From positions 1 through 64,000 of the forward strand of contig CAMVCB010000003.1 in the NCBI GenBank assembly GCA_947165895.1: DNA of 64,000 nucleotides. Reading direction: 5' to 3'. Source of the stretch: an uncultured Treponema sp. (GTDB lineage: Bacteria > Spirochaetota > Spirochaetia > Treponematales > Treponemataceae). A program made the position numbers and the translations under genes. This document shows, one piece after another, positions 50,917-59,594 of the stretch (positions are counted from its first letter, which is position 1; every line of letters starts with the position of its first letter). The notes under the pieces were generated by a model, which worked only from the letters and a program-made list of their open reading frames with translations, did not search any database and was not told the DNA's origin.

Positions 50917-50945
50917 ATTATAAAGATATATCAGGCGAGTCACAA
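50917..50945 (-). promoter_or_regulatory. Promoter of the FliG-N-like/DUF5718 pair
   Basis: Minus-strand TTGTGA (50945-50940), 17-bp spacer, TATAAT (50922-50917). Confidence 0.65.
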
Positions 50946-51076
50946 CACCAAGTCGCCTTCCGGGCTCCCCTACGGTCGGTACTTCGGCCTCATCCGGCCT
51001 TCGTACGCGCTCCGCGCCCCTCCACGCTCCCGCCTGCTGCAAATTAAAAGTTTAAGAAAAAAAATATTAATGTTTT

Positions 51077-52510
51077 TTAGAAATTACAGTGATTCCCGCC
51101 AAGAAAAAGTCCTTCAACCTTTCCTGTCAGTTCGCGGCCTTCAAAAGGAGTTGCCTTTCCCTTACTCTTAAAAGCTGCCCCTGAAACAGTCCAGCCTTTA
51201 TTGCAGTCAAGAAGGACAAGGTCGGCGTCGTAGCCTGGTTCAAGGAGGCCCTTTTTAAGGCCCAGTATTCTTGCGGGATTAGCGCTCATCAGCTGAGAAA
51301 GCTTTTGAGGAGTAAAACCGAACTCTTTTACGAGTACTGTATTGCAAACTGCAAAGGCGGTTTCTGCCCCGGAAAAGCCTGGTGCGCCTGCTGCCTTATC
51401 CTCCAGAGTGTGGGGAGCGTGATCTGTGGAAATTACATCTGCAGTACCGTCGCGCAGGGCTTCTATAAGGGCAAGACGGTCTTCTTCGTGGCGGAGAGGC
51501 GGATTTACAAGGGCGCGGATCATAGGCTCTGTATCGCCTGTAAGGGCAAGGTGATGAGGGGTTACTTCGCAGGTAACATTAAAATGTGCGTAATCAGGAT
51601 TTTTATTCAGGCGGCCTTTTTCAATTTCCTTTTTTGCCTGACGGACAATTTCGATAGAATTTTTTGTGCTGCAGTGGGCAATATGAACGTGGCAGCCTGC
51701 TTCTTTTGCAAGCTGAATATTTCTGTAGGTGGCAGAATCTTCAGCAACGGCAAGAAGACTGTTTGCCTGAGTTAAAGCGCTGTCAATTTTTTCCAATTCC
51801 TCGGCCGGTACCTTTGCAAGCTGATTTTCATCGCTGCCCCAGGCTGAAAGACCGTATTTTTTCATAATTTCAAGGGCAGCCTTGCGGTAAGGGCGGGCTT
51901 TTTCTGCAAGAGTCGGAGCCTCACTGTGACAGCTGACAAGAATTTCCTTTTCTGCGGCAATCTTCATTCCGTCCAGCATAACAGAAGATGAAAGGACATC
52001 GTGACCGTCCTCTGTGATTACAGGGATTGTCTCACGGTCAATTTCTTCAAGGTGAGAAATGTCCTCTCCTTCAAAATTTTTTGTGATGCTGACTGTCTGA
52101 AAAACCTTTGTAAGGCCGATTTTTTCTGCTTCTTCATCAATCTGAAGGGCAAGCTCTGCGCTTGAAACAACAGGATTTGTATTTGGCATGGCAACGATTG
52201 TTCCAAATCCGCCGGCCGCAGTTGCGTGAAGCCCGGAGTTCAAATCTTCTTTTTGTGTCTGACCAGGATAGCGCAGGTGAACGTGAAGATCGATAAAAGC
52301 AGGTTCAAGGACAAGACCTTTTGCGTCAATAAGTTCTACAGGCTCGTCGTCGTCAGAAAAAATGCCTTCCGCAAGCTTTACGGCACTTTCTTCGGTGCAG
52401 AAGTCGCTTTTGCATACAGAATGGATTTTCCCCTTGGAAACAAGGAGGGCACCGTAGGCGTCGGTGTATTCGTCGACAAGACGGGCATTGTAGATTACTA
52501 AGTTTGACAT
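51077..52510 (-). CDS. pyrC: Dihydroorotase
   Basis: This amidohydrolase of about 477 residues closes carbamoyl-aspartate to dihydroorotate, the third step of pyrimidine synthesis. Zinc ligands His76 and His78 lie in FIDLHVHLRYPGQTQKED. Later come HIAHCSTKNSIEIV and the catalytic STDHAPHTLEDK. It begins at ATG 52510 with AGGAG upstream; the open frame extends further, into a repeat, without a ribosome site. At 477 residues it is somewhat long for a type I enzyme. It follows pyrI, from which it is separated by an inverted repeat. Confidence 0.92.
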   Translation of the reverse strand: MSNLVIYNARLVDEYTDAYGALLVSKGKIHSVCKSDFCTEESAVKLAEGIFSDDDEPVELIDAKGLVLEPAFIDLHVHLRYPGQTQKEDLNSGLHATAAGGFGTIVAMPNTNPVVSSAELALQIDEEAEKIGLTKVFQTVSITKNFEGEDISHLEEIDRETIPVITEDGHDVLSSSVMLDGMKIAAEKEILVSCHSEAPTLAEKARPYRKAALEIMKKYGLSAWGSDENQLAKVPAEELEKIDSALTQANSLLAVAEDSATYRNIQLAKEAGCHVHIAHCSTKNSIEIVRQAKKEIEKGRLNKNPDYAHFNVTCEVTPHHLALTGDTEPMIRALVNPPLRHEEDRLALIEALRDGTADVISTDHAPHTLEDKAAGAPGFSGAETAFAVCNTVLVKEFGFTPQKLSQLMSANPARILGLKKGLLEPGYDADLVLLDCNKGWTVSGAAFKSKGKATPFEGRELTGKVEGLFLGGNHCNF

Positions 52511-52555
52511 AAAAAATCTTCTCCTGAATATTTTCTTAAAACATGCTCCCGTTTC

Positions 52556-52650
52556 GTAGTCCAGCAAAGTCAGGCTAAGGGCAGATCTACGCAAAACTTC
52601 GTTTTGCTTTGCAAGCTCGCCCAAACCTTAGAATGACTTTGCAGTCCTAC
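52556..52650. repeat. Inverted repeat between pyrI and pyrC
   Basis: GTAGTCCAGCAAAGTCAGGC at the left pairs imperfectly with the right arm (GACTTTGCAGTCCTAC at its end). A smaller hairpin GCAAAAC-TTC-GTTTTGC lies inside. There is no T-run on the minus strand, so an RNA-processing or stabilising role is more likely than termination. Confidence 0.55.
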
Positions 52651-52697
52651 TCCACTTGCGCATGTATTCACCGACTATAAACAAGGCTTTTTTATGC

Positions 52698-53132
52698 CTA
52701 CTTCTTTTCGCCGGCAAGGTAAAGGGTGTCGCAGTATTCGCACTTGTAGAGGCCTTTAGCGCGGTCGGTTAAAATCAAAGTCGGTTTTATGTAGTGCTCG
52801 GTCTGGGTTATGCAGCGGGGATTTTTGCAGGTGAAAACTCCCTGCACGCGGCCCGGCAGCTCCATGTTGATTTTGCGGACGATTTTTTCGTCTTCAATTA
52901 CGTTTACGCAGATATTAGGGTCAATAAAGCCCAGAACCGAATAATCAATGTTGATGATGTTATCAATTTTGATTATGTCCTTTTTGCCTGATTTTTCTGA
53001 AGGCACATTCTGAATAAGGCAGGATGTGAATGGTGCCTTATCTAAGCCCAGCCACTGAAAAATCTGCCAGCCGGCACCGGCACGAATATGATCTATTACA
53101 AGTCCATGTTTTATAGTGTTAACATTAAGCAT
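52698..53132 (-). CDS. pyrI: Aspartate carbamoyltransferase regulatory chain
   Basis: This 144-residue zinc protein associates with PyrB and mediates CTP/ATP control. The N-terminal allosteric part shows IKHGLVIDHIRAGAGWQIF. The zinc site is Cys102, Cys107, Cys131 and Cys134. It is expressed after pyrB, separated by a structured 3' element that may attenuate its expression. Ribosome site AAGGAG. Confidence 0.93.
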   Translation of the reverse strand: MLNVNTIKHGLVIDHIRAGAGWQIFQWLGLDKAPFTSCLIQNVPSEKSGKKDIIKIDNIINIDYSVLGFIDPNICVNVIEDEKIVRKINMELPGRVQGVFTCKNPRCITQTEHYIKPTLILTDRAKGLYKCEYCDTLYLAGEKK

Positions 53133-53155
53133 AAAATCTCCTTAATTTACAGCAG

Positions 53156-53240
53156 CGGCAAAACGCAGTTTTGCCGAGCCATTTTCTCGATGAACCTAAA
53201 ACAACCCTTTCGGCTTGTTTTTTAACGGTTCTTCGATTAT
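53156..53240 (-). other. Structured 3' element after pyrB (copy B)
   Basis: This is the second copy of the element behind gdhA. It has a hairpin CGGCAAAAC-GCA-GTTTTGCCG, then CGA-T-GAACC/GGTTC-T-TCG enclosing AAAACAA/TTGTTTT. Differences from copy A fall in pairs that keep the stems. It overlaps the last codons of pyrB and precedes pyrI. Confidence 0.65.
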
Positions 53241-54160
53241 AGGCATCCCGTCAATTTTGCAATCAGCGCCATTCGCGCATACATTCCGTACTTTACCTGC
53301 TTGAAGTAAGCCGCACGCGGATCATCGTCAACCTCAGGTGTAATTTCGTTTACGCGTGGAAGCGGATGCAGGACAATCATGTTTTTGCGGGCAAGCTTCA
53401 TGCGCTCTGTGTCCAGAATGTAGCTGTCCTTAAGGCGGATGTAATCCTGTTCGTTGAAAAAGCGCTCCTTCTGAACGCGGGTCATGTAAAGGATATCAAG
53501 CTGGTCGATTACGGCATCAAGGCTTTCTGTAATTTCGTATTTTATGCCGGCCGGTTCCAAAATGTTTTTAATCAGATAATCAGGAACGGTCAGCTCCTTA
53601 GGGCTGATAAAGATAAACTTGTTTCCCTTGTAGTGACGCATTGCTTCAGCAAGGGAATGAACGGTGCGTCCGAACTTAAGGTCGCCGCAGAAGCCGATAA
53701 CGTGATTTTCAAGTCCGCCGGTAAGCTGACGGATTGTTACAAGGTCAGTAAGAGTCTGGGTAGGATGATAGTGGCCGCCGTCGCCCGCATTAATGATTGG
53801 GACCGGGGAATATTTACTGGCAAGAAGGGCCGCACCTTCCTTTGGAGAACGCATTGCAATTACATCTACATAGGAAGAAACTACGCGGATAGTATCGGCC
53901 AGAGTTTCACCTTTTACGCTGGAAGTGTTGTCGGCATCGGAAAAGCCCTCTACCGAACCGCCAAGGCGCAGCATGGCCGCCTCAAAAGAAAGCCTTGTTC
54001 TTGTGCTAGGCTCAAAAAAAAGTGTCGCAAGAATTTTCCCGCGACACACATCTTGAAATGATTTAGGATCTACAATAATCTGCTCTGCTAAAGAACAAAT
54101 TTCATCGATTTCTGATACAGTTAAATCATCAGGCTGGATTAAATGACGACCAGTTAGCAT
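53237..54160 (-). CDS. pyrB: Aspartate carbamoyltransferase catalytic chain
   Basis: This 307-residue enzyme joins aspartate and carbamoyl phosphate, the committed step of pyrimidine synthesis. The carbamoyl-phosphate motif is STRTRLSFE (52-60). [20 protein letters not shown] and [10 protein letters not shown] are further signatures. It heads pyrB-pyrI-pyrC on the minus strand. Its ribosome site (GGAG) is inside a 9-bp hairpin following fabV. Confidence 0.95.
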   Translation of the reverse strand: MLTGRHLIQPDDLTVSEIDEICSLAEQIIVDPKSFQDVCRGKILATLFFEPSTRTRLSFEAAMLRLGGSVEGFSDADNTSSVKGETLADTIRVVSSYVDVIAMRSPKEGAALLASKYSPVPIINAGDGGHYHPTQTLTDLVTIRQLTGGLENHVIGFCGDLKFGRTVHSLAEAMRHYKGNKFIFISPKELTVPDYLIKNILEPAGIKYEITESLDAVIDQLDILYMTRVQKERFFNEQDYIRLKDSYILDTERMKLARKNMIVLHPLPRVNEITPEVDDDPRAAYFKQVKYGMYARMALIAKLTGCL

Positions 54161-54165
54161 TTTTT

Positions 54166-54206
54166 ACTCCGTAAGAATTTTTATAATTATAATATTTTTA
54201 CGGAGT
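54166..54206 (-). promoter_or_regulatory. Hairpin containing the pyrB ribosome site
   Basis: 9-bp perfect arms ACTCCGTAA/TTACGGAGT enclose an AT-rich palindrome (TTATAATTATAA). On the minus strand it is followed by AAAAA and the pyrB ATG, and it hides GGAG. It also lies right after the fabV stop, so it may attenuate readthrough or translation. Confidence 0.55.
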
Positions 54207-54214
54207 TGTAACAA

Positions 54215-55468
54215 CTAGATTACGTCCATGCGAGGAACATCAGCGGTGTAGTCTACGCCGGCAACGTCGAAGCCGTTTGTAGCATAGAAGTCGTGCTTGT
54301 AGCCGTCAAGGTCACAGATTTCGGCAATGTTGTCGTTGTTTACCTTTGCCATAAGCTTATCAACTTCGGCCTGAACATCAGGCTGCATTTCAAGGTCGTC
54401 AACGCGGATGCGGTTTTCTTCATCAACAGGAACCTTTCCTGCAGAGCTGTTTTCGCCGGTATAAAGACGTTCAGCAAAAAGACGCTCCATCTGTTCAATA
54501 CAACCTTCGTGAGTTCCCTTAGCCTTCATAACCTTAAAGAGGATTGAAAGGTAAAGAGAGATAATAGGGATAACGGCAGAAGAACGTGTTACAAGTCCCT
54601 TGTTTACAGAAACGTAAGCGGCACCGCCAAGTTCTTTGCTCAATTTTTCGTTCAAAGTGTGGGCAGTAGCTTCAAGGTGCTTTTTAGCCTGACCGATTGT
54701 ACCGTCGCGGTAGATTGCGTGGCTCAATTCAGGTCCAATGTAAGAGTAAGCAACAGTGCGACAGCCATCAGCCAAAACGCCTGCAGCAGACAGCTGGTCA
54801 ATCCAGAGCTGCCAGTCTTCACCACCCATTACCTTTACAGTGTTGGCGATTTCTTCTTCGTTAGCAGGCTCAGCAGCAGATTCCTTCAAAGTGTTTGTAA
54901 GAATGTCGATACCGTTTCCTGCGTAAGTCTTTCCAATAGGCTTAATTACAGATTTATAAAGCACGTGAGCACCAGTCTCGCTCTTAGGATCGATTTTATC
55001 TGGATCAGAGCGTACAGGAGAAGCCAGAGAATAAACAATAAGGTCAAACTTCTTTCCGGCCTTTTTTGCCTCTTCAATAATCATTTTGCGTGTTTCGTGA
55101 CTGAAAGCATCAGCAGAGAAAGTTTCAGTAAACAAACCTTCAGCCTTTGCTGCGCGGTCAAATGCCAGGTTGTTGTACCAGCCTGGAGTTCCACCCTTAG
55201 TTTCTGTACCGGCCTTTTCAAAAGAAACACCAATTGTATCAGCACCATATTCAAAGGCAGCCGAAATGCGGGAAGCAAGACCGTAACCTGTAGAACATCC
55301 CAGAACCAGAACAAATTTAGGACCATTTCCGCCCTCTTTCAAGCTCTTAGTTCCGCGTTTAGCCTTCTGAGCCTTCACGTATGCAATCTGATTTTCAACT
55401 TCCTTAGCACATCCAATCGGATGAGCGTTAAGACACATGTTCGAACGAACCATCGGTTTAATTACCAT
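54215..55468 (-). CDS. fabV: Enoyl-ACP/enoyl-CoA reductase FabV
   Basis: This NADH-dependent reductase of about 417 residues is the FabV class, a large short-chain dehydrogenase relative that finishes the fatty acid elongation cycle and resists triclosan. It shows the dinucleotide motif LGCSTGYGLASR (57-68) and the class-defining Y-x8-K (YRDGTIGQAK). It starts at ATG 55468 after AGGAG; the open frame runs 17 codons upstream but lacks support. It follows fabF through a repeat of CACGGAT units. Confidence 0.93.
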   Translation of the reverse strand: MVIKPMVRSNMCLNAHPIGCAKEVENQIAYVKAQKAKRGTKSLKEGGNGPKFVLVLGCSTGYGLASRISAAFEYGADTIGVSFEKAGTETKGGTPGWYNNLAFDRAAKAEGLFTETFSADAFSHETRKMIIEEAKKAGKKFDLIVYSLASPVRSDPDKIDPKSETGAHVLYKSVIKPIGKTYAGNGIDILTNTLKESAAEPANEEEIANTVKVMGGEDWQLWIDQLSAAGVLADGCRTVAYSYIGPELSHAIYRDGTIGQAKKHLEATAHTLNEKLSKELGGAAYVSVNKGLVTRSSAVIPIISLYLSILFKVMKAKGTHEGCIEQMERLFAERLYTGENSSAGKVPVDEENRIRVDDLEMQPDVQAEVDKLMAKVNNDNIAEICDLDGYKHDFYATNGFDVAGVDYTADVPRMDVI

Positions 55469-55493
55469 AGTTATAATATCTCCTCTAGGATTT

Positions 55494-55580
55494 TTGTCAC
55501 GGATTATACGGATAAGCACGGATTTTCACGGATAAAAAAACATCCGTGTCCCATCCGTGTTCATCTGCGTTCATCCGTGT
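55494..55580. repeat. CACGGAT/ATCCGTG repeat hairpin between fabF and fabV
   Basis: Four direct units (CACGGAT or TACGGAT) are followed, after an A-run, by four inverted units (CATCCGTGT or CATCTGCGT). Together they fold into one long hairpin. Similar units are known as dispersed repeats in many bacterial genomes. Confidence 0.65.
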
Positions 55581-56840
55581 CTAAATTTTTCTCAAAATTA
55601 CGCATCCGTTATGACCGCCAAATCCAAGCGAACAGCTTGCAGCAGCCTTTACTTCGCAGGCTACACCTGTTTTTGGAGTGTAATCCAGATCACAGCCATG
55701 CTCCAGATCCGGATTATCAAGATTTGCAGTCGGCGGAATAAAGCCTTCTTCCATTGCCTTAATGCACATAATTGCTTCAATTGCGCCTGCGCCGCCTACC
55801 ATGTGACCTGTTTCACTCTTTGTAGAGCTGATATGCAGTTTTTTTGCATAATCGCCGAAGACAGTCTTTACCATGGCAGTTTCGGCAGTATCATTTGCGC
55901 TGGTAGAAGTTCCGTGGGCGTTGTAATACTGAACGTCTTCCGGCTTCATTTCAGCATCCTCAAAAGCCGCCTTCATTGCGGCAACACCGCCCGCTCCGTC
56001 CGGGCAAGGGGCTGTAATATGGTAAGCATCGCTTGAAGAACCATAACCTGCAAGCTCACAAAGGATTTTTGCTCCCCGGGCTTTTGCGTGCTCGTATTCT
56101 TCCAGAACTAAAACGGCGGCACCTTCAGCCATAACAAAGCCGCTTCTGTCCTTATCAAAAGGACGGCTTGCGGCTTTTGGATTATCATTGAATTTTGTAG
56201 TCAAAGCAGAAAGAGCCTGATAGCAGCCGATATTAAAGCCTGTAACATTGGCATCTACACCACCGGCAAAGCATAAGTCAAGACGTCCGGCACGAATCAA
56301 ATCAAGGCCAATGCCAAGAGCATCAGTTCCCGAAGCGCAGGCTGTAGAAACAGTGTAAGAAGGTCCGTGAATCTGGAAGTGCATTGCAACCTGAGCCGCA
56401 GCTTCGTTATTCAAAACAAGGGGAGCGGTAAGAGGCGGAATGCGGGTAACGCCGGCAGCCGGGTCATAATATTTTTTGTAGGCAGTTTCCAGATCATCAG
56501 AAAGTCCGATTCCAACACCGGCAACAATTCCCGATTTTACACCGGTCAAAGTTTCTGCATTATATCCGGCCTGATTTCCAGCCTCAATGCTGGCAGCAAG
56601 CAGGAATTTTGAAAAGCGGGACATCTTTCTTGCAAGCTTTCTGTCTACACCGTAATTTTCAAGAGAAAAATTCTTTACCTCACCGGCAATCTGAACAAGA
56701 TGATTAGAAGCATCAAAAAGAGTAATTTTATCAATTCCGCTTTCGCCGTTTTTTACTTTATTCCAGGTGTCCGAAACATTATTTCCACAGGAAGAAACAC
56801 AACCAATTCCTGTTACTACTACCCGTCTTCGAGTCATCAT
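55581..56840 (-). CDS. fabF: Beta-ketoacyl-ACP synthase II
   Basis: This 419-residue condensing enzyme elongates fatty acyl-ACP with malonyl-ACP. The active-site Cys168 lies in VSTACASGTDALG, with histidines in NAHGTSTSANDT and SETGHMVGGAGAIE. It opens with RRRVVVTGIGCVSSCG. Two ATG codons are adjacent; the second (56837) is better spaced from GAGGT. It is upstream of fabV on the same strand, forming an elongation pair without the other fab genes. Confidence 0.94.
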   Translation of the reverse strand: MMTRRRVVVTGIGCVSSCGNNVSDTWNKVKNGESGIDKITLFDASNHLVQIAGEVKNFSLENYGVDRKLARKMSRFSKFLLAASIEAGNQAGYNAETLTGVKSGIVAGVGIGLSDDLETAYKKYYDPAAGVTRIPPLTAPLVLNNEAAAQVAMHFQIHGPSYTVSTACASGTDALGIGLDLIRAGRLDLCFAGGVDANVTGFNIGCYQALSALTTKFNDNPKAASRPFDKDRSGFVMAEGAAVLVLEEYEHAKARGAKILCELAGYGSSSDAYHITAPCPDGAGGVAAMKAAFEDAEMKPEDVQYYNAHGTSTSANDTAETAMVKTVFGDYAKKLHISSTKSETGHMVGGAGAIEAIMCIKAMEEGFIPPTANLDNPDLEHGCDLDYTPKTGVACEVKAAASCSLGFGGHNGCVILRKI

Positions 56841-56912
56841 CTACCTCATTATAAATTGAATATTATAATAGTATATTATTATGACAAATTAGTCAATTTT
56901 GTCGAAATAAAA

Positions 56913-58397
56913 CTAGAGTTTTCCTTCTGCCATGCTGCCATCCCGCATCATCGAAAATTTTTCCATCGGGTAATTTTTCAGATTCTCCAGAACCTTTCGG
57001 CCGTCAGCCTTACTCAAAAGAGCCTCGCGGGCCTTGGAAATTTCAACTTCAGTCTTATGACGGGAAGGACCTCCTACGCAGCCGCCCGAACAAATCATTC
57101 CTTCAATAAAATCTTCCTGCAACATGCCAAACTTAAGCTGACCGATTGCCTTTTTACATTCCATTCCGCCCGCGCATTTAGAAAGCTTAATATCGCTAAC
57201 ATCTTCGCCGCGCTCCTTCATACATTCCAGAACGGCATTTGCAACACCACCGCTGGCCGCAAAGCGTTTCCCCCAGACAGAAGCCTCCTGGTAAGAATCC
57301 TCAACGCTTTCAAAATCAAGGTTGCGGCTGCGCATAAGGGAGCGGAGCTCACCGTAAGTGATAACGTAGTCGGCATTATCAGGAATTGTCTCATCATTTG
57401 CTTCTGATTTTTTGGCGATACAAGGGCCGACAAAAACAGTAACACAGCCGGGATGAGTCAGCTTAAGGTAGCGGGAAATTGCGCACATAGGAGAAACCGT
57501 ATTCGACATATTCTCCTTAAAGATTTCAGGATAGTGCTGGCGCAGCATGTTGATAAAAGCCGGGCAGCAGGAGGTTGTCATCTTCTTTCCGGTTTTACGT
57601 GCCTCTGCCCATTCAAGAGATTCGTAAGCCGCAGTCATATCACCACCAAGGCCTACCTCAACCATATCGGCAAATCCCAGCTTTTTAAGGACAGCCTTTA
57701 CGGCCGCCATACTGATATTTTCACCAAACTGACCTTCTGTGGCAGGAGCGCACATGGCAATCACTTCTTTTCCGGCAAGAATATCGTTAATGATATTTAC
57801 AAGATAAGTTTTTGAGCCGATGGCTCCAAAAGGACAGTTATGAATGCACTGACCGCACTGGATGCATTTTTCTTCGTTTATGCGGCAAAAACCGTATTCA
57901 TCGTAGGTAATTGCGCCGACCGGGCAGGCTTTTTTGCAGGGACGCTCAATATGAACGATGGCACCGTAAGGACAGGCCTTGGCACACATTCCGCATTCCT
58001 TACATTTTGCGGAATCAATATGCATGCGAACATCACCCGGAGTAATCGCGTTGAAACGGCAGGAATTGATGCAGGGACGGCCCATACAAAAGCGGCAGCT
58101 GTCAGTAACAGAAAAGGCCGAAATAGGACAGTCATCGCAGGCCGCATTGATTACCTGAACAACACATTTACTTTCAGGATTATCAGACGGACATTCGGCA
58201 CAGGCAAGCCTGATTCTCTGCCTTACAATTTCGCGTTCCTTATAAACACAACAATACTGGGACTTAGGGCCGGGAACAATTTTATAAACCAGTTTATCCT
58301 TTTCCTCATCATTTAATTTTCCATCCCAGGCCAGCCGGCAGACTTCTTCCATGATTTTGTGCTTAAAGGAAACAATCCCCTTATCATTCGTTACCAT
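56913..58397 (-). CDS. [FeFe] hydrogenase, monomeric ferredoxin-like type
   Basis: About 494 residues counted from ATG 58397 (GAGG upstream). Cys-rich N-terminal region (CRFCMGRPCINSC, 101-113), two 4Fe-4S ferredoxin motifs (CKECGMCAKACP 132-143; CIQCGQCIHNCP 178-189) and the H-cluster domain with the three diagnostic signatures: TSCCP (275-279), GPCIAKKSE (324-332) and ICSGGCVGG (435-443). A Phe replaces the Trp usual after TSCCPx, and the second signature starts GPC rather than MPC. This points to the less studied group B (ferredoxin-linked) hydrogenases; that subgroup call is inference. It is divergent from pta, with overlapping promoters. The maturation genes hydEFG are not in the window. 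Confidence 0.85.
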   Translation of the reverse strand: MVTNDKGIVSFKHKIMEEVCRLAWDGKLNDEEKDKLVYKIVPGPKSQYCCVYKEREIVRQRIRLACAECPSDNPESKCVVQVINAACDDCPISAFSVTDSCRFCMGRPCINSCRFNAITPGDVRMHIDSAKCKECGMCAKACPYGAIVHIERPCKKACPVGAITYDEYGFCRINEEKCIQCGQCIHNCPFGAIGSKTYLVNIINDILAGKEVIAMCAPATEGQFGENISMAAVKAVLKKLGFADMVEVGLGGDMTAAYESLEWAEARKTGKKMTTSCCPAFINMLRQHYPEIFKENMSNTVSPMCAISRYLKLTHPGCVTVFVGPCIAKKSEANDETIPDNADYVITYGELRSLMRSRNLDFESVEDSYQEASVWGKRFAASGGVANAVLECMKERGEDVSDIKLSKCAGGMECKKAIGQLKFGMLQEDFIEGMICSGGCVGGPSRHKTEVEISKAREALLSKADGRKVLENLKNYPMEKFSMMRDGSMAEGKL

Positions 58398-58434
58398 ACG
58401 ATTCCTCTTATAAAACTTACTAAAATGCGGCGCA

Positions 58435-58475
58435 ATTATATCATAATTGTTAATTTCTCCCAATTGTATTAATAT
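58435..58475. promoter_or_regulatory. Overlapping divergent promoters of the hydrogenase and pta
   Basis: Minus strand: TTGGGA (58463-58458), 17 bp, TATAAT (58440-58435). Plus strand: TTGTTA (58447-58452), 17 bp, TAATAT (58470-58475). The two interleave, so polymerase binding in one direction may exclude the other. Confidence 0.65.
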
Positions 58476-58518
58476 AGAAAAGTAATTATTAATATTTTTT
58501 ATATCGAGGTTATAAACT

Positions 58519-59550
58519 ATGGCATTTGTTGATGAATTGCTGAAAAAGGCAAAGAGCGCAAACAAAACTATCGTTCTTTGTGAAGGTGAAGATAAGCGCG
58601 TTGTTGAAGCCGCTTCAAAAATCGTAAAAGACGGAATCGCAAAAATCATTTTGATTGGAAGCGATGAAGACATCAAGGCCAGCGGTTCAAACGCTGATTT
58701 GTCTGGTGTTACAATCGTAGATCCTGCAAAGGATGCAAATGCAGATAAATATGCTGAGCTTTTGTTCAAGGCTCGTGAAGGAAAAATCAACAAAAAGACA
58801 GGTGCCCCGGAATATGCTGATGTTGCCGCAGCAAAAGCCGCAATCCTTAAAGACCACACAATGTACGGTGCTTTGATTTTGAAGGCTGGCGATGCAGACG
58901 GATTTGTTTCTGGTGCCTGCCACTCAACAGCAAACACACTCCGCCCTGGTCTTCAGGTTATCAAAACAGCACCAGGCTTCAAAACAGTTTCTTCATGCTT
59001 CATCATGGTTGCTCCAGAGGGCGGAAATGCTTACGTTCCAGAGGGAGTTGCCGTATTCGGTGACTGCGCTATCAACATTGAACCAAGTGCAGAAGAACTC
59101 TGCGATATCGCACTGGCTTCTGCTGATACAGCAAAGAAAATTGCAGGAATTGAGCCACGCGTAGCAATGCTTTCTTTCTCTACAAAGGGTTCAGGAAACG
59201 ACGCAAAATTCTACGACACAGTTTCTAAGGTTCAGAAGGCTACAGAGCTTGCAAAGGCCGCAAAGCCAGAGCTTGCACTGGACGGAGAATTCCAGTTTGA
59301 TGCCGCAGTTGCTCCAGAAGTAGGAGAGCTCAAGGCTCCAGGCAGCAAGGTTGCAGGTCACGCAAATACCTTCATCTTCCCTAACATCAACGCCGGTAAC
59401 ATCGGTTACAAAATCTGCCAGCGCATGGGCGGCTGGATGGCAATTGGTCCTGTATGCCAGGGCTTTGCAAAACCTTTGAACGACCTCAGCCGCGGCTGCA
59501 ACGTAGATGACATTGTAGCAACTGTAGCTGTAACAGCACTTCAGGCATAA
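58519..59550 (+). CDS. pta: Phosphate acetyltransferase
   Basis: This 343-residue PTA_PTB family enzyme interconverts acetyl-CoA and acetyl phosphate, the step before ATP formation by acetate kinase. It shows CEGEDKRVVEAASKIV, DGFVSGACHSTANTLRPGLQ, FPNINAGNIGYKICQRMGG and IGPVCQGFAKPLNDLSRG. It is the short single-domain form. Ribosome site GAGGT. The ackA gene is not in the window. Divergence from a hydrogenase fits acetate/H2 fermentation. Confidence 0.94.
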   Translation: MAFVDELLKKAKSANKTIVLCEGEDKRVVEAASKIVKDGIAKIILIGSDEDIKASGSNADLSGVTIVDPAKDANADKYAELLFKAREGKINKKTGAPEYADVAAAKAAILKDHTMYGALILKAGDADGFVSGACHSTANTLRPGLQVIKTAPGFKTVSSCFIMVAPEGGNAYVPEGVAVFGDCAINIEPSAEELCDIALASADTAKKIAGIEPRVAMLSFSTKGSGNDAKFYDTVSKVQKATELAKAAKPELALDGEFQFDAAVAPEVGELKAPGSKVAGHANTFIFPNINAGNIGYKICQRMGGWMAIGPVCQGFAKPLNDLSRGCNVDDIVATVAVTALQA

Positions 59551-59594
59551 TTATTGGGAAGAAGATGTATTTCCCGAGGCTGGTAAAATAATAC

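Noticed and set aside
53366..54061. Open frame of 231 codons opposite pyrB
   Set aside because: Antisense shadow of a strongly conserved enzyme gene, no ribosome site.
55494..55580. Regularly repeated octamers as a CRISPR array
   Set aside because: Units are 7-9 bp with 2-4 bp spacing and switch orientation; there are no unique spacers and no cas genes.
54659..55741. Open frame of 360 codons antisense to fabV
   Set aside because: Runs opposite a clear FabV gene and through a repeat; translation has no recognisable features.
58398..58937. 180-codon upstream extension of the hydrogenase frame
   Set aside because: It lies antisense to the start of pta and across both promoters; ATG at 58397 has a ribosome site and begins the conserved sequence.
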